This document shows, in pieces, positions 40,595 through 64,000 of a DNA stretch of 64,000 nucleotides. Within the stretch, counting starts at the first letter, position 1. Every line of letters starts with the position of its first letter. The position numbers and the translations under genes are program-made. The notes beneath the pieces are model-generated. The model worked only from the letters and a program-made list of their open reading frames with translations. It was not told where the DNA came from and did not search any database. The DNA comes from Amoebidium appalachense (taxonomy: Eukaryota > Ichthyosporea): assembly GCA_963693365.1 (NCBI GenBank), contig CAVNZM010000002.1:682001-746000 (forward strand). Direction: 5' to 3'.

Positions 40595-41663
40595 ACATAA
40601 AACATAGACTCACTAACAACATAGATGTGTCCACGCGCAATAGGGTCGCCTGTCCGATAAATTTCCCTGTTGATCATTTTATGTATTAAGCAGTGTTGCA
40701 GAATGTGATAGTATAATTTTGGGTTTGGCACACACGTGTTTGCATGCGTCTCCCGGTGGACGGCAGATGGGGTGGGGTTGGGGGGGGGGGGGGGGGGGGG
40801 GGGGGGCATAAGCTGCATACAAAGGATGAATTGTGTTCATGGGAGAGTGCCCCTTAAAACAGCAAGGTGCCGCCTAAATTTATTTTTTGTTCTACGAGCA
40901 GGTGTGCAATATGCACACTGCAAATCATCTTTCTCATACATAGGTGCGCCGGTACTGGCTACCGCGCCGAGCCAAACTGACCAATAACATCACAGAAGAT
41001 GAAATTTTGACATATGATCCCCCCCCCCCCCCCCCCCCCCCCTCTTGAGGATGGGTTCTGCTTATGTTGCGTACTGCGCGTGTTGCTCACTTTGCACCCA
41101 CGAATGAACTACTAAGTTGTGTACATGGAAACTATTGCTTGTTACTCGAAGCACAGAGACCGCAGGTACTTGGTGTTAATCTAGGGCAATACCATACAGA
41201 CCAAAGCTTTTGGCTATCAAACCGTTAGGTTCGTGGCCATTTTTCTTTTTTCCCTTTCCTTTTTTTTGTACATCTGTACAGATAGAAACAGAGAAGAAGT
41301 TCAACCGTGCTGACTGCGACTTATAACATCCGGTCAATATAGATTTACAGCTATCTGAGGTCCTATCAGGTCAAAATAATAAAATTCATAATTTAAAATT
41401 CCTGTGCACATGTTAGTGTGTGGTGGGACCAGCCAACACCAATTTTAACTGTAGTGGGGACACAAACCCCAACTAGCCATTTTCATTGGCTCAGAAATCT
41501 TTTGCACATTGCATTATTCAAACCAAAACCGATCCAACGATCGAATCGCCACAAATCAGCTTTCGAATTAATTTATGTGCCGATTAGAATAATAGCCGAC
41601 GCATATAATATAGAACTCTTAAGATTGTTTCCGAAATTGGGTGTTTCCACAGTTGGTTCCTCT
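40595..41663. other. Region between the convergent 3' ends of KIAA1143 and the Nudix gene
   Basis: No exon recognised. It contains a G run (40779-40806), the hairpin GTGTGCA-ATA-TGCACAC (40902-40918) and the one interspersed-repeat copy that is not inside an intron (41019-41105). Confidence 0.55.
41019..41105 (+). repeat. C-tract interspersed repeat, 5' portion only, downstream of KIAA1143
   Basis: C run of 23, then TCTTGAGGATGGGTTCTGCTTATGTTGCGTACTG..., matching the GAGAATGGGCTCTGCTTATTATGCATACT part of the copy at 31343. It lies about 430 bases past the KIAA1143 stop, in the sense of that gene. Confidence 0.6.
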
Positions 41664-49241
<7,578 letters not shown>

Positions 49242-49690
49242 GTTGACTGCCGTCCCATGGGGAAAGAATTGTGTCTGAGTGATGTTAGGTATGATAAAGG
49301 GCCGGGAGTAGAAAAACAGGAAGTAGCACCTGCTCTATTGTATTATAGATCTCTAATATCCGCAAGATCCCATACCTGCACTCTGAAAGACAAACTTTCG
49401 TTATGGTTGGTGTGCAGGTTATGCTACCAAGGAACAGGCTGTGTGTGTGTGTGTGATAGCCCCGTTCATTGCCCCGTTCATTGAGACAGTTCGGTCACGT
49501 AGATTGCAGTGTTCATACCCTCTAAGAATAGGGGAGGCTATGATCTGCCCGAATCAGAAAGAAACCCGTTGAAGAAAACGTAAAACGTTGTTTGGTGCGA
49601 CTGTATACCAACGAAAAAAAACATCTTAATAATATAAGGTCCATAAATTGGAGCACCGCGAAAGTTCCGTAGATTTCCGTAGGTACCCAA

Positions 49691-50235
49691 ACTCCAATTG
49701 CAGATTCGTCACTTCTGTATCCAGAATTTTTTAAACAATTTACCCTTATTTTCCCTTATAAACTTGTTAATTACAATTTAAGAATTCTATAAACCCTAAT
49801 TCTAATCTGTTTAAACTCCTATTTTCAGACTCGTCACGTCTGTATCAAGAAATTTAAAACAATTTACCCTTATTTTCCCTTATAAACTTGTTAATTACAA
49901 TTTAAAATTCTTATTAATTTCCTAAATTCAAATTATGATCTGTTTAAACCCCAATTGCAGATTCGTCACTTCTGTATCCAGAATTTTTTTAAACAATTTA
50001 CCCTTATTTTCCCTTATAAACTTGTTAATTACAATTTAAGAATTCTATAAACCCTAATTCTAATCTGTTTAAACTCCTATTTTCAGACTCGTCACGTCTG
50101 TATCAAGAAATTTTAAAACAATTTACCCTTATTTTCCCTTATAAATATGTTAATTACAATTTAAGAATCTTATTGCCTCCATAAAATCCAATTGCTCATC
50201 TGCTAAAATTACAATTTTCAAGGTCGTCACTCCGA
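49691..50235. repeat. AT-rich satellite with dimeric higher-order structure
   Basis: CAG-ATTCGTCACTTCTGTATCC (type A) starts at 49701 and 49958. CAG-ACTCGTCACGTCTGTATC (type B) starts at 49826 and 50084. A fifth, decayed unit is near 50219. Each carries ACAATTTACCCTTATTTTCC and TTGTTAATTACAATTTAA. Monomers are about 125-132 bp, and A-B dimers repeat at 257-258 bp with very high identity. Confidence 0.9.
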
Positions 50236-50675
50236 AAAATCGATTTTTACCACTTTCTGGATTTAGGATTTTTATTTTCATCTTATATCCTGACGGAAGC
50301 TTGGAATAGAAGTAGAGAGGAGGGGGCGAGAGGAAGGAAGGTGTCCCCCTGCCAGTACAGCTAACCCAAATACCCAAGCCCAAACCCAGATTCCTAGATG
50401 ATTCTCGGATTTGATCCTCGAATATGGCCCAACCTCGGTCGAAGCGTGTATGTCAAGCTCGAGGATTTCAAAGGCCACGCCGGAGCCATGTCATACGTAT
50501 CCTTGATTGAATCGTCCTCAGTCGTATGCATGTGACTGGTTTGTGTACCATGATGTTGGCGCGTGACGTCCGTGGTTTATGTACATGGACCGTCTACAAT
50601 GGAGTCCACGAGTGCACTGGCCGGCCTTTTGAAGGCGTCACGTGTAGAACATGTACACTGGTCTCCTGCCATGGC

Positions 50676-50678
<3 letters not shown>

Positions 50679-50739
<61 letters not shown>

Positions 50740-50890
50740 CCCCTGCCCGCTAAACAATCCCCTCCCCCCCCCTGCCCCCCCCCCCCCCCCCCCCCCTCCC
50801 CCCCCCCCCGTCAGGGCCCCCGGCCAGCCCCCCTCCCCCCTCCCCCCTCCCCCCCTCCCTAGCTTCCCCCCCCCCCCCCCCCCCCCCCCC
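50679..50890. repeat. C-rich low-complexity block
   Basis: C run of about 59 (50679-50737), then C-rich DNA to 50890. GTAGAACATGTACACTGG and GGCCACATGTACATGTCACC flank it. Confidence 0.9.
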
Positions 50891-51058
50891 GGGCCGGCCG
50901 GCCCCCCTGCCCGGCCACATGTACATGTCACCATATCATGGCATATGGTCCCGTGACAAGTAGGACTGTTCTGAACATGTACATGTGACATTAATGTTGG
51001 CCCACACTATAATTAGTACATGATCACTGCTCTGCCTGTAGCTACGAGTCAGGTTGAA

Positions 51059-51060
<2 letters not shown>

Positions 51061-51117
<57 letters not shown>

Positions 51118-51195
51118 CCCCCCCCCCCCCCCCCCCCCCCCTCCCTCCCTCCCTCCCTCCCTCCCTCTCCCCTCTCTCTCTCTCTCTCTCTCTCT

Positions 51196-51271
<76 letters not shown>
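51061..51271. repeat. (CT)n microsatellite with C and CCTCCC interruption
   Basis: About 27 CT units, C run, CTCC repeats, then further CT arrays to 51261. Confidence 0.93.
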
Positions 51272-51272
<1 letters not shown>

Positions 51273-51574
51273 TCGGGCTCACTCTCTCATGATCACTGTC
51301 ACTGACTCACTGTACATGTACAATGTACATGTCCAGCTGCTGTCACATGTATTACTGTACCGTGACATGTGCATAAACGTTAACTAATATTTTTTCTGCG
51401 TCCCAAAAAAAATTCCCGCCAAAGATTTGTGTGCAGTGTCACTGGCCATGGCGTGCATACTCGTCGATTGTTTCAAAATTTGCTCATCATCCATAACAAA
51501 ACAGTAAAAAAAATGAATATGTGTGCAATGGTCGATATTGTTTCTCAATTGATATTGACATAAATTATCTCGGT

Positions 51575-51701
51575 CAACGGGTGGTTCTCGAAATTTGAAA
51601 ATCTCGAAAAATTACACGCACCCTTCCCCGCTCGCGATTGGCGCGAATTTGCCACGAATTCTCTCTCCCTCTCTCTCCCTCTCTCTCCCGCTCTCTCCCT
51701 C

Positions 51702-51735
<34 letters not shown>

Positions 51736-52062
51736 AGATCTCGTATCTTCTTTTCGGTCTCGTGCTCGCTCGCAACGGGTGGTTCTCGAATTTTGAAAAT
51801 CTCGAAAAATTACACGTGCACCCTTCCCCGCTGGCGATTGGCGCGAATTTGCCACGAATTCTCTCTTCCTCTCTCTCCCTCTCTCTCCCTCCCTCTCTGT
51901 CTCTCTCTCTCTCTCGATCTCTCTCTCTCTCTCTCAGATCTCGTGTATATCTTCTTTTTCGGTCTCGTGCTCGCTCGCAACGGGTGGTTCTCGAAATTTT
52001 GAAAATCTCGAAAAATTACACGCACCCTTCCCCGGTCGCGATTGGCCGCGAATTTGCCAGTA
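51575..52062. repeat. Three-copy tandem repeat of about 200 bp
   Basis: CAACGGGTGGTTCTCGAA starts copies at 51575, 51773 and 51978. Each has ATCTCGAAAAATTACACG, ACCCTTCCCCG and GCGATTGGCGCGAATTTGCC. The first two also have a CT array and CAGATCTCGT...CGGTCTCGTGCTCGCTCG. Confidence 0.9.
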
Positions 52063-52861
52063 AATTGCCGGAGCTCGAGCCAAGATTCCCATCAGACACT
52101 CCCGTCGTGGCTCCCCGAGGTGACCAAGACAAATAGAAGCAGAAATGCAAGTACCGAGGTATTTTTCCTATTATTGTCCTAAGTAAATAGTATCTGTCTC
52201 TGATCAGAAAACCCCCAGTGAATTCGCCAGTAGGTTTCCTTCGAAAAATGACACGCACCTGACCTTGGTCGATGAAAGAATCACACGTACATAGTCTGTG
52301 GTGGGCACTGGTGGCATTTAACGCGCTGCTGACCCAATCTTGTGTTGGATAATGGGCCCTTAGTACTCCAAAAGTGTCGGGGGGCGAGGAAAACGGCAAC
52401 CCATTATGATAGCTCCTCACCTCTCCCCTCTTTCCTCACCTCTCCCCTCTTTCCTCACCTCTCCCCTCTTTCCTTCCCTCTCTCTCCCCTTCTCCCCTGG
52501 GCACAAATACAAATAAACCCCGCAAAAGTGTGTGTGTGACTTTGGACTGCCACTTACTTATTAAACATGTACACAATCACAAGATAATCACGCAATTTAA
52601 CAAATGGAAAAAGATACCACACGACACTAGACCCGATGAAAGCAGACACCTTGAAAAACTAAGCCTTATTCATGATGTCTCGTTTTATATATACTGACCG
52701 CCTCAACCATATTGCCAAATATGGCACTCGCAAATGTATAACACCTAAATACATATTACCTTCCTTGTAGAACTGGTCTTTCTCTAGCTGATGGTATTAT
52801 TGATCAACTACCACGCTTTTACTGTACACGTGCCATACAGTGGAGATCTAATAAGTATAAG

Positions 52862-53107
52862 GTGGCATCGTTTGCATGCCCAAACAACACACACACACAC
52901 CAGTTTAAACGGTCATGTATCGCCAAATGTAGTTTGATAGACCACATAATACCGCAACACACACACGTCACATTCACCACAGACACCCAGAAAGATAGCC
53001 TACCTGTAAATTACAACATCCTTGATTTTATACTAAACACGCGTAACTACGACCTGTTTATTAGATGTATTGATTGGCTTGAGAAACACATCACTACAAA
53101 ATTCTAG
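52862..53107 (+). pseudogene. Open-frame remnant of unknown origin
   Basis: 82 codons; the same frame continues open upstream to about 52750 before stops appear. It contains LPVNYNILDFILNTRNYDLF and ends IDWLEKHITTKF. Gene-like composition and a decayed upstream part suggest the 3' end of an old retroelement or gene, but no family is recognised. Confidence 0.25.
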
Positions 53108-53109
<2 letters not shown>

Positions 53110-53164
<55 letters not shown>

Positions 53165-53195
53165 CCAGCTGATACCGAGTGTCCCAGGGGAGCCC

Positions 53196-53234
<39 letters not shown>
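53110..53234. repeat. (CA)n array and A35 run
   Basis: CA array at 53113-53163 and an A run at 53199-53233, separated by 36 bases of unique sequence. Confidence 0.92.
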
Positions 53235-53744
53235 GGGGAACCCCAACTAATTGATTTCTCTTAGTCTTTATGGTGTCTCGTAGAGAAAGTAAACCCTGAT
53301 ATATAGTCATCACCCGACATCTATGTACGTGATCATGATATACCGCTGAGGGGATATTCCGAGCAAACCCCCCCCCCCCCCATACCTGAGACTGGTTTCT
53401 CTTTGCCTCGAGTAAACAGCGTAAACCCCCGTCTCTCTCTCCCTCTCTCTCTGACACTATCTCCCTTCCTCTCTCCATGTCTCTTTCTCTACATCTCTCT
53501 ATCTCTTTATCTCTCTCCCTCTCCCCCTCTCCCTCAAGCTCTCTCTCTTTCCCGGGCTCTAAGGCTTCTCCTCTCTCGCAACTGTTACACTGAGAATGTT
53601 CCAGACCTCTGATCAGCCCCAATTTTCTCCCTTTCTCTGGATGTCTCTCGATCTGGCGCTCGCGCTCGCCGATCGGATCAGAACCTCTCCTTCCCTCCCT
53701 CCCTCTCTCTCTCTCCCGATCTCTCTCTCTCGCACACACACACA

Positions 53745-53748
53745 CACA

Positions 53749-53803
<55 letters not shown>

Positions 53804-53880
53804 CCTCTCCTCTCTCTCCCTCTCTCCCTCTCTCTCTCTATCTCTCCCTATCTCTCTCTCTCTCTCTCTCTCTCTCCCCC
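53745..53880. repeat. (CT)n arrays
   Basis: CA then CT repeats with CCCT interruptions, passing into C-rich DNA to about 54120. Confidence 0.92.
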
Positions 53881-54523
53881 CCCCCTCCCCCCCCCCCCCC
53901 CTTCCCCCTCCCCCCTCCTTTCTCTCCCGCTCCCTCTCTCCCACCACCTCCCCCTCTGTCTCCCTCCCTCCATTTCATGTTCCCTCCCCCCTTCACTCCC
54001 CACCCCCCCTCCCGCTGCCTCCGCCCCCTCTTCCCCCCCTCCCCCCCCCCCCCCCCCCCCCCCCTCCACCCCCTCCACCCCCTCCCCTCTCATCCCCTCC
54101 CCTCCCCCGGCCCCTCCCCTCCCCTGGCCCAAAGCCCTACCCTCGGTCAGTCGGTGAACGTTGGATCCCAGCAAAGGGTATGTGCGGATCTGGCCGCTCC
54201 TGGGTGTCCTTATTTTTCCTACCGGGTGCACAATGGTACAGAAAAGACACACTTCAAGCAAAGCAACCTCCTACCCGCCGACCTCCTAGCTAAGTTCCAC
54301 AAAAACCATGGTTTTTATTCATATTCAATGATTATTCGCAGCCCTGACGCCACACTGGGTGACGTAAGCTTGGGGGTTGCGTGATTGCATCACGTGAAAG
54401 AAAAGGGGGCTCACTCTGTGATACGTTGATTGGCTGTTAGTCATGCCTGCAAGCTTGCCAAAATTCCCACGCACGTTGGCGACAACCGGGAAAACGCTGC
54501 TGATTGGATAAGTGTGACGAAAC

Positions 54524-54540
54524 TTTGGCGCCCGGGCGCC
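54524..54540. promoter_or_regulatory. E2F-like palindromic site
   Basis: TTTGGCGCCCGGGCGCC combines the E2F core TTTGGCGC with an inverted GGCGCC. Inverted CCAAT boxes (GATTGG) at about 54428 and 54502 make this a promoter-like segment, but no transcript start is evident. Confidence 0.35.
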
Positions 54541-55078
54541 GCAGCCGCGCCGGCCGCGAATGTATTGTATATAGCATCATGACTCTTCAGGACCCCAGGT
54601 CTTATTGGACTGGTTTAAGTAGAAGTGGTGTTGGCATAAAGAGATTTAAAAGACAACTGTCAGCATGGAGATACAAAAAGACGGAACATCTATACATATG
54701 TACGAGTTTTATTTTAGTCTTGTTTGTTGCTCGGAACTGTGAAAGCTTCAGCTCCGCACATTTTCAATCTGGATTTATTTAAGCCAATCGAAGCTTGCCT
54801 TTTTGATTACCGTCTTTTGATTGGTGTGTGATCTCATTCTTGCCCGGCAATTAGGTCATTGATGATTGTAGGGTTATTCTTGATCGTTTCTTGGCTAACA
54901 AGTATACTCAGTATGGTGCAAGCGTGTTTGTAGTAAACATTGAAATATATGTTCCAAATATCTATAAAACACTTATTCTTGACCCTTGGTACCGATACTT
55001 AATATTTGCGCACGTAAATAAACAGAATTTTAACATACCGCATATTGTGTAGTGTCGGGGTCTGTTGCTTCGCTTTAA

Positions 55079-55571
55079 AGTTCCCTCCGATATTATGGGG
55101 CTAACGCGCTAATGTCAATTAGAGAGTGTATACACCAATCAAATGAGCGCCAATCCTGCGCAACGTCTGATGTGACTCATGTGGCCACATCAGTGCGTTT
55201 TCGAGACTAAAGACCACAAAAGTATAAAAAAAACTCAAAACAATGTTACACACAGGAAAATATCTCTTAAAAATTGCTTCAGATACTTTGAGTTGCAACA
55301 ACGTAGCGCATTGCTAGACGACTTTCACTGACTCGCTGGTCCGCCGAGAGTTAGTATACTCGTGCATACGCCGCTATGCAAAAGTTGAATTTTACAATCT
55401 TATGAAATGACGTCACACAATCCTAGAAAGGAAGTTGTACTATTTTGAATGCCGTCAGATTGCGCATGATAGCTAGCGAATCGAACCTGGTATCTACCTT
55501 GCATTTGATTGGTGTATACACGGACTATGTGGCAATTAGGACGCGTTAGCCCTATAATATCGGAGGGAACT
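55079..55571. mobile_element. Foldback element with TTAA flanks (493 bp)
   Basis: Terminal inverted repeats of about 75 bp: AGTTCCCTCCGATATTAT, GGGCTAACGCG and GTATACACCAATCAAATG on the left recur as complements on the right. TTAA lies at 55075-55078 and 55572-55575. The interior is unique and non-coding and contains TGACGTCA near 55408. The right end lies 235 bases before the small gene at 55807. piggyBac-type ancestry is inferred from the TTAA only. Confidence 0.85.
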
Positions 55572-55635
55572 TTAAGATTCTCAGTCTCGTGTCAACTATA
55601 TTAAGCCGGACCGATTCATTTTTGTGTCATATCAA

Positions 55636-55647
55636 TTTGGCGCCAAA
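55636..55647. promoter_or_regulatory. Perfect E2F palindrome upstream of the small gene
   Basis: TTTGGCGCCAAA: two overlapping E2F half-sites, 160 bases before the ATG at 55807. Suggests, but does not prove, cell-cycle-linked expression. Confidence 0.5.
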
Positions 55648-55806
55648 CTACAGAAAGTCAATTAGGGAATTCTCACCTCACCAACGGACGTTGTGGAAGC
55701 AAGGCATAGGCAAGGTGAAGCGTGTTTTCAAACAAGCAGACAAGCAGATCGTAATTGTTCTTTGCTGGATTATTTCTGTGCACGCGTCGGTAAATTAAAA
55801 GTGAAA

Positions 55807-56193
55807 ATGCCGAGCAACACCGCCACGTTTGAGCAGGACTACGTTTCTCCGTTCGCGTTCAGCACACGGGCAGCAGCAAGCAGCTACGTTACGAACATGG
55901 CTTTCACAAACGAGAAAAGCCCTCGGGCTTTCCTTCAGCCCAGCTTGCCAGCTAAACGCGGCACTACTGCTGAGGAGATCGAGGCTGTGTTTGACTTTGC
56001 GGAGGGCACAGCAAGCAAGCCTCAGAACACCCCCACGCCAGCGGATAGCGTGGCGGCGTCTAATGATGCGCCAAAGGGGAGCCCAACGACTACGCCACGG
56101 CCTATGGTGATGTTTGGGGACGAGCATTTTGATATGCGCAAGGGTGGTTTGATTGATGCCTACCCAAGGAAGAAGCGTGCTTCGGCATGGTAG
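55807..56193 (+). CDS. Small single-exon protein of unknown family (128 residues)
   Basis: ATG at 55807 in AAAATGCC context, stop TAG at 56191. Composition is balanced and not repeat-derived. The N-terminal half has aromatic and Ser/Ala residues (FEQDYVSPFAFSTRAAASSY). The middle is Thr/Pro/Ala-rich and probably disordered (TPTPADSVAASNDAPKGS). The C-terminus is compact and charged (MVMFGDEHFDMRKGG, YPRKKRASAW). No signal peptide, membrane segment or known domain was recognised. An E2F palindrome lies 160 bases upstream and a foldback transposon 235 bases upstream. Further exons downstream are possible but unsupported. Coding status rests on composition, start context and promoter position. 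Confidence 0.6.
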   Translation: MPSNTATFEQDYVSPFAFSTRAAASSYVTNMAFTNEKSPRAFLQPSLPAKRGTTAEEIEAVFDFAEGTASKPQNTPTPADSVAASNDAPKGSPTTTPRPMVMFGDEHFDMRKGGLIDAYPRKKRASAW

Positions 56194-57231
56194 TGTAATT
56201 GGAGCAAGGAGAGGAAGTTACGTATGATAGACATTTGAATGTATGAGTGATTTCCGTTGTACAATAACGGTGATAAAAGTAGGCGTATGGAACAGTGAAC
56301 AATTGTAGTATGTATGTGTTACTCCGGTGATAAGAACCATTCTAGCGTTAGATGTGGTATATTGTATATACTACTCTTGAATTGAAGCTGAAAAGCAAAA
56401 CATATAAACACCCCCGTTTGAGAGAGGTGCAGAAAGTAAAGAATGCTTCGAAGGTGTACTGTTTTTTTTGCCCGAACGAAGGTTCTCCATTCCAAGGAAT
56501 CTGTTGCTGTCCTTTTTCTTGCAACATTCAATCTTCCAGCACATACATTTACACAAGCTGGTAAGTTACACGGTGCTTGTGTAAAACAGTCGAAGCTTTG
56601 GTGGCACTGGTACTGGTGCTCGATAGCTTTGCGCTGGGCTTTTCTTCGAAACCCCTGCCCTTCTGCAAGTGCTCAAACCTGGAGAATTAGGTAAAGATTT
56701 CAGGCGACTTGCTTGCACAAAATTTGCAGAAAATTCCCCGTATACTATGGAGGTTTACCTACCGGTTTTTTCGTACCAGATGTGTATGGTTCATCGGTAC
56801 CAGCTACACCGTATGTACATAGTACCACACGTGCACTTAGTTGTAGTAAAGAATTGCTTTTTTTCTTCGTATACTTGTTAGAGACTAGTTTTGAGCTGAC
56901 AGCGTATGCCTGTTGGGTGAATCATCTTAACCGGTTTGTTTTCAACAGCTCCTGGTCAGCTGCCTTGCGGAATCAAAGCATGTTGCAATCTATTGTTAGT
57001 TGTGGTGACGGCTGCCAGCAGCACGACCCAATCACAGCCACAGGCATGTCCACACACTTTATAACATCGTCTTTTCATATCGTTTATGGTGTTAAGAAAA
57101 CGGTCCAGCGGTTTAGACCAACCCACGCCCAAGAACATTTAACATACACCCACCCACATCCACCCTCCTCACGCTGCAACACAGCCCTATTCCCGCCATG
57201 CGCATCCTAAACAATGCCGTTCACATAAGTA

Positions 57232-57269
<38 letters not shown>

Positions 57270-57330
57270 TACTACAACAACAAAAAAAAAACAAAAAAAA
57301 AAAAACCATATAAACTATATAGTAGTGGTG
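56194..57330. other. Region between the small gene and the 3' end of NAA20
   Basis: No supported exon. A 165-codon + strand open stretch (56713-57210) has no recognisable domain or splice partner and is not called. C run at 57233-57267 and A runs at 57280-57305. Confidence 0.5.
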
Positions 57331-63461
<6,131 letters not shown>

Positions 63462-64000
63462 GGTTGCAGCCTGTGTATGACCGTTTATGAAAAGTGTAGG
63501 TGTAAAGTGTGCAAGCCCCAACTACTAATAAATAGTGGTCACTTAGTACTTCACAACTACTACTAAATAGTGGTCACTTAGTACTTCACAACTACTACTA
63601 AATAGTGGTCACTTAGTACTTAACAACTACTACTAAATAGTGGTCACTTAGTACTTAGTAAGGGTCGTGTGCACCGTGTGAGTCTGACACTTCATCTCAG
63701 TCAGCCTCGCGCTTAGGAATTGATTGCGCAAACGTGCACCCGGAATTCAAGCCGATGGCGCAAACAAAAGCTGCCACTCTACAGTCACCATGTGAGACTG
63801 CAAAGTAACGATGTTTTTGTGTTGCACACGTGCATTAACACACGTAGTCACGATGCCTTGAAAAAGCAGTAAGCCTTACATGGAACATAGCCACGTCAAA
63901 ACAGATCAAAATGTGTTGATGCTGTGGCTGCGATGAACGTCATGGCGCACATGTCCACATGTGATGTATACCACGTCCATGCACATGCCCACACCATCCA
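63462..64000. other. NAA20 upstream flank
   Basis: No TATA box at a convincing position. It contains the 35-bp minisatellite and, further out, CAC/GTG-rich unique sequence. Confidence 0.5.
63519..63662. repeat. 35-bp minisatellite, 4 copies, just upstream of NAA20
   Basis: ACTACTACTAAATAGTGGTC plus ACTTAGTACTTCACA repeated with exact 35-bp period; the first unit has AATAAATAG and the last ends TTAGTAAGG. It begins about 60 bases before the NAA20 ATG, so it lies in the 5' UTR or core promoter. Confidence 0.9.

Larger units (their letters stand above)
49242..55806. other. Intergenic region rich in tandem repeats
   Basis: No confident gene. It contains the AT-rich satellite (49691), C blocks (50679-50890) with ACATGTAC motifs on both sides, CT arrays (51061, 53745), the 200-bp tandem array (51575), an open-frame remnant (52862), C/T-rich DNA (53880-54120) and the TTAA foldback element (55079). 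54158-54384 (+) is an open stretch after a pyrimidine tract without recognisable homology. Confidence 0.55.

Noticed and set aside
49691-50235. CRISPR-like array
   Set aside because: The repeats are contiguous 125-132 bp monomers without unique spacers, in a eukaryotic context; this is a satellite.
53596-54384. 262-codon open frame ending in a mixed-sequence C-terminus
   Set aside because: Most of it is CT and C repeat translation (Leu-Ser-Pro). The last 75 codons are unremarkable and have no recognised family.
56713-57210. 165-codon + strand open frame upstream of the NAA20 3' end
   Set aside because: No domain, unusual composition and no splice partners. It could be chance in this base composition.
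63519-63662. CRISPR-like direct repeats
   Set aside because: The 35-bp units adjoin directly with no spacers; this is a minisatellite.

Overview
This window is nuclear DNA from an intron-rich eukaryote. Seven multi-exon genes can be rebuilt exon by exon. They use canonical GT-AG introns (one exception), their splice phases agree at every junction, and each total coding length is a multiple of three. The protein set (UBZ-type WRNIP1, NatB catalytic subunit, KIAA1143/DUF4604, CREB/ATF-like bZIP, RGS proteins, a DUF4743-type Nudix enzyme, a stand-alone 3'-phosphatase) fits an opisthokont, perhaps a unicellular holozoan or an early animal. The species cannot be named from sequence alone. The DNA is saturated with (CA/GT)n arrays and with C/G homopolymers tens of bases long; most long open frames in the window come from these.

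Layout: 59-11204 (+) WRNIP1-type AAA+ ATPase, 11 exons. 13233-18090 (-) protein with two RGS domains and a C-terminal coiled coil, 8 exons. 18715-20206 (-) tentative exons of an unassigned gene that may be the 5' part of the RGS gene. 20207-27240 gene-poor DNA with a retroposon pair and compound repeats. 27241-32913 (+) polynucleotide 3'-phosphatase, 6 exons. 34750-36804 (+) bZIP factor, 3 exons. 38452-40594 (+) KIAA1143/DUF4604 protein, 3 exons. 41664-49241 (-) DUF4743/Nudix hydrolase, 10 exons. 49242-55806 repeats, including a satellite with a two-unit higher-order period and a foldback element. 55807-56193 (+) small single-exon gene of unknown family. 57331-63461 (-) NAA20, 6 exons. There is no operon-like logic; WRNIP1 and the 3'-phosphatase both belong to DNA repair, but nothing in the sequence links them.

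The most unusual features are in the introns. First, a family of roughly 50-230 bp repeats that run into a long C tract is scattered through the introns of five of the seven genes. Every intronic copy I found lies in the sense orientation of its host gene, on either strand. Second, many introns start with GT-rich or G-rich DNA and end with CA-rich or C-rich DNA, often touching the splice site, so the two intron ends are complementary. Third, three foldback elements (two flanked by TTAA, one by TA), a retroposon with an 11-bp target duplication, and hairpin-forming C(n)-loop-G(n) blocks are present. No rRNA, convincing tRNA or CRISPR array was seen.
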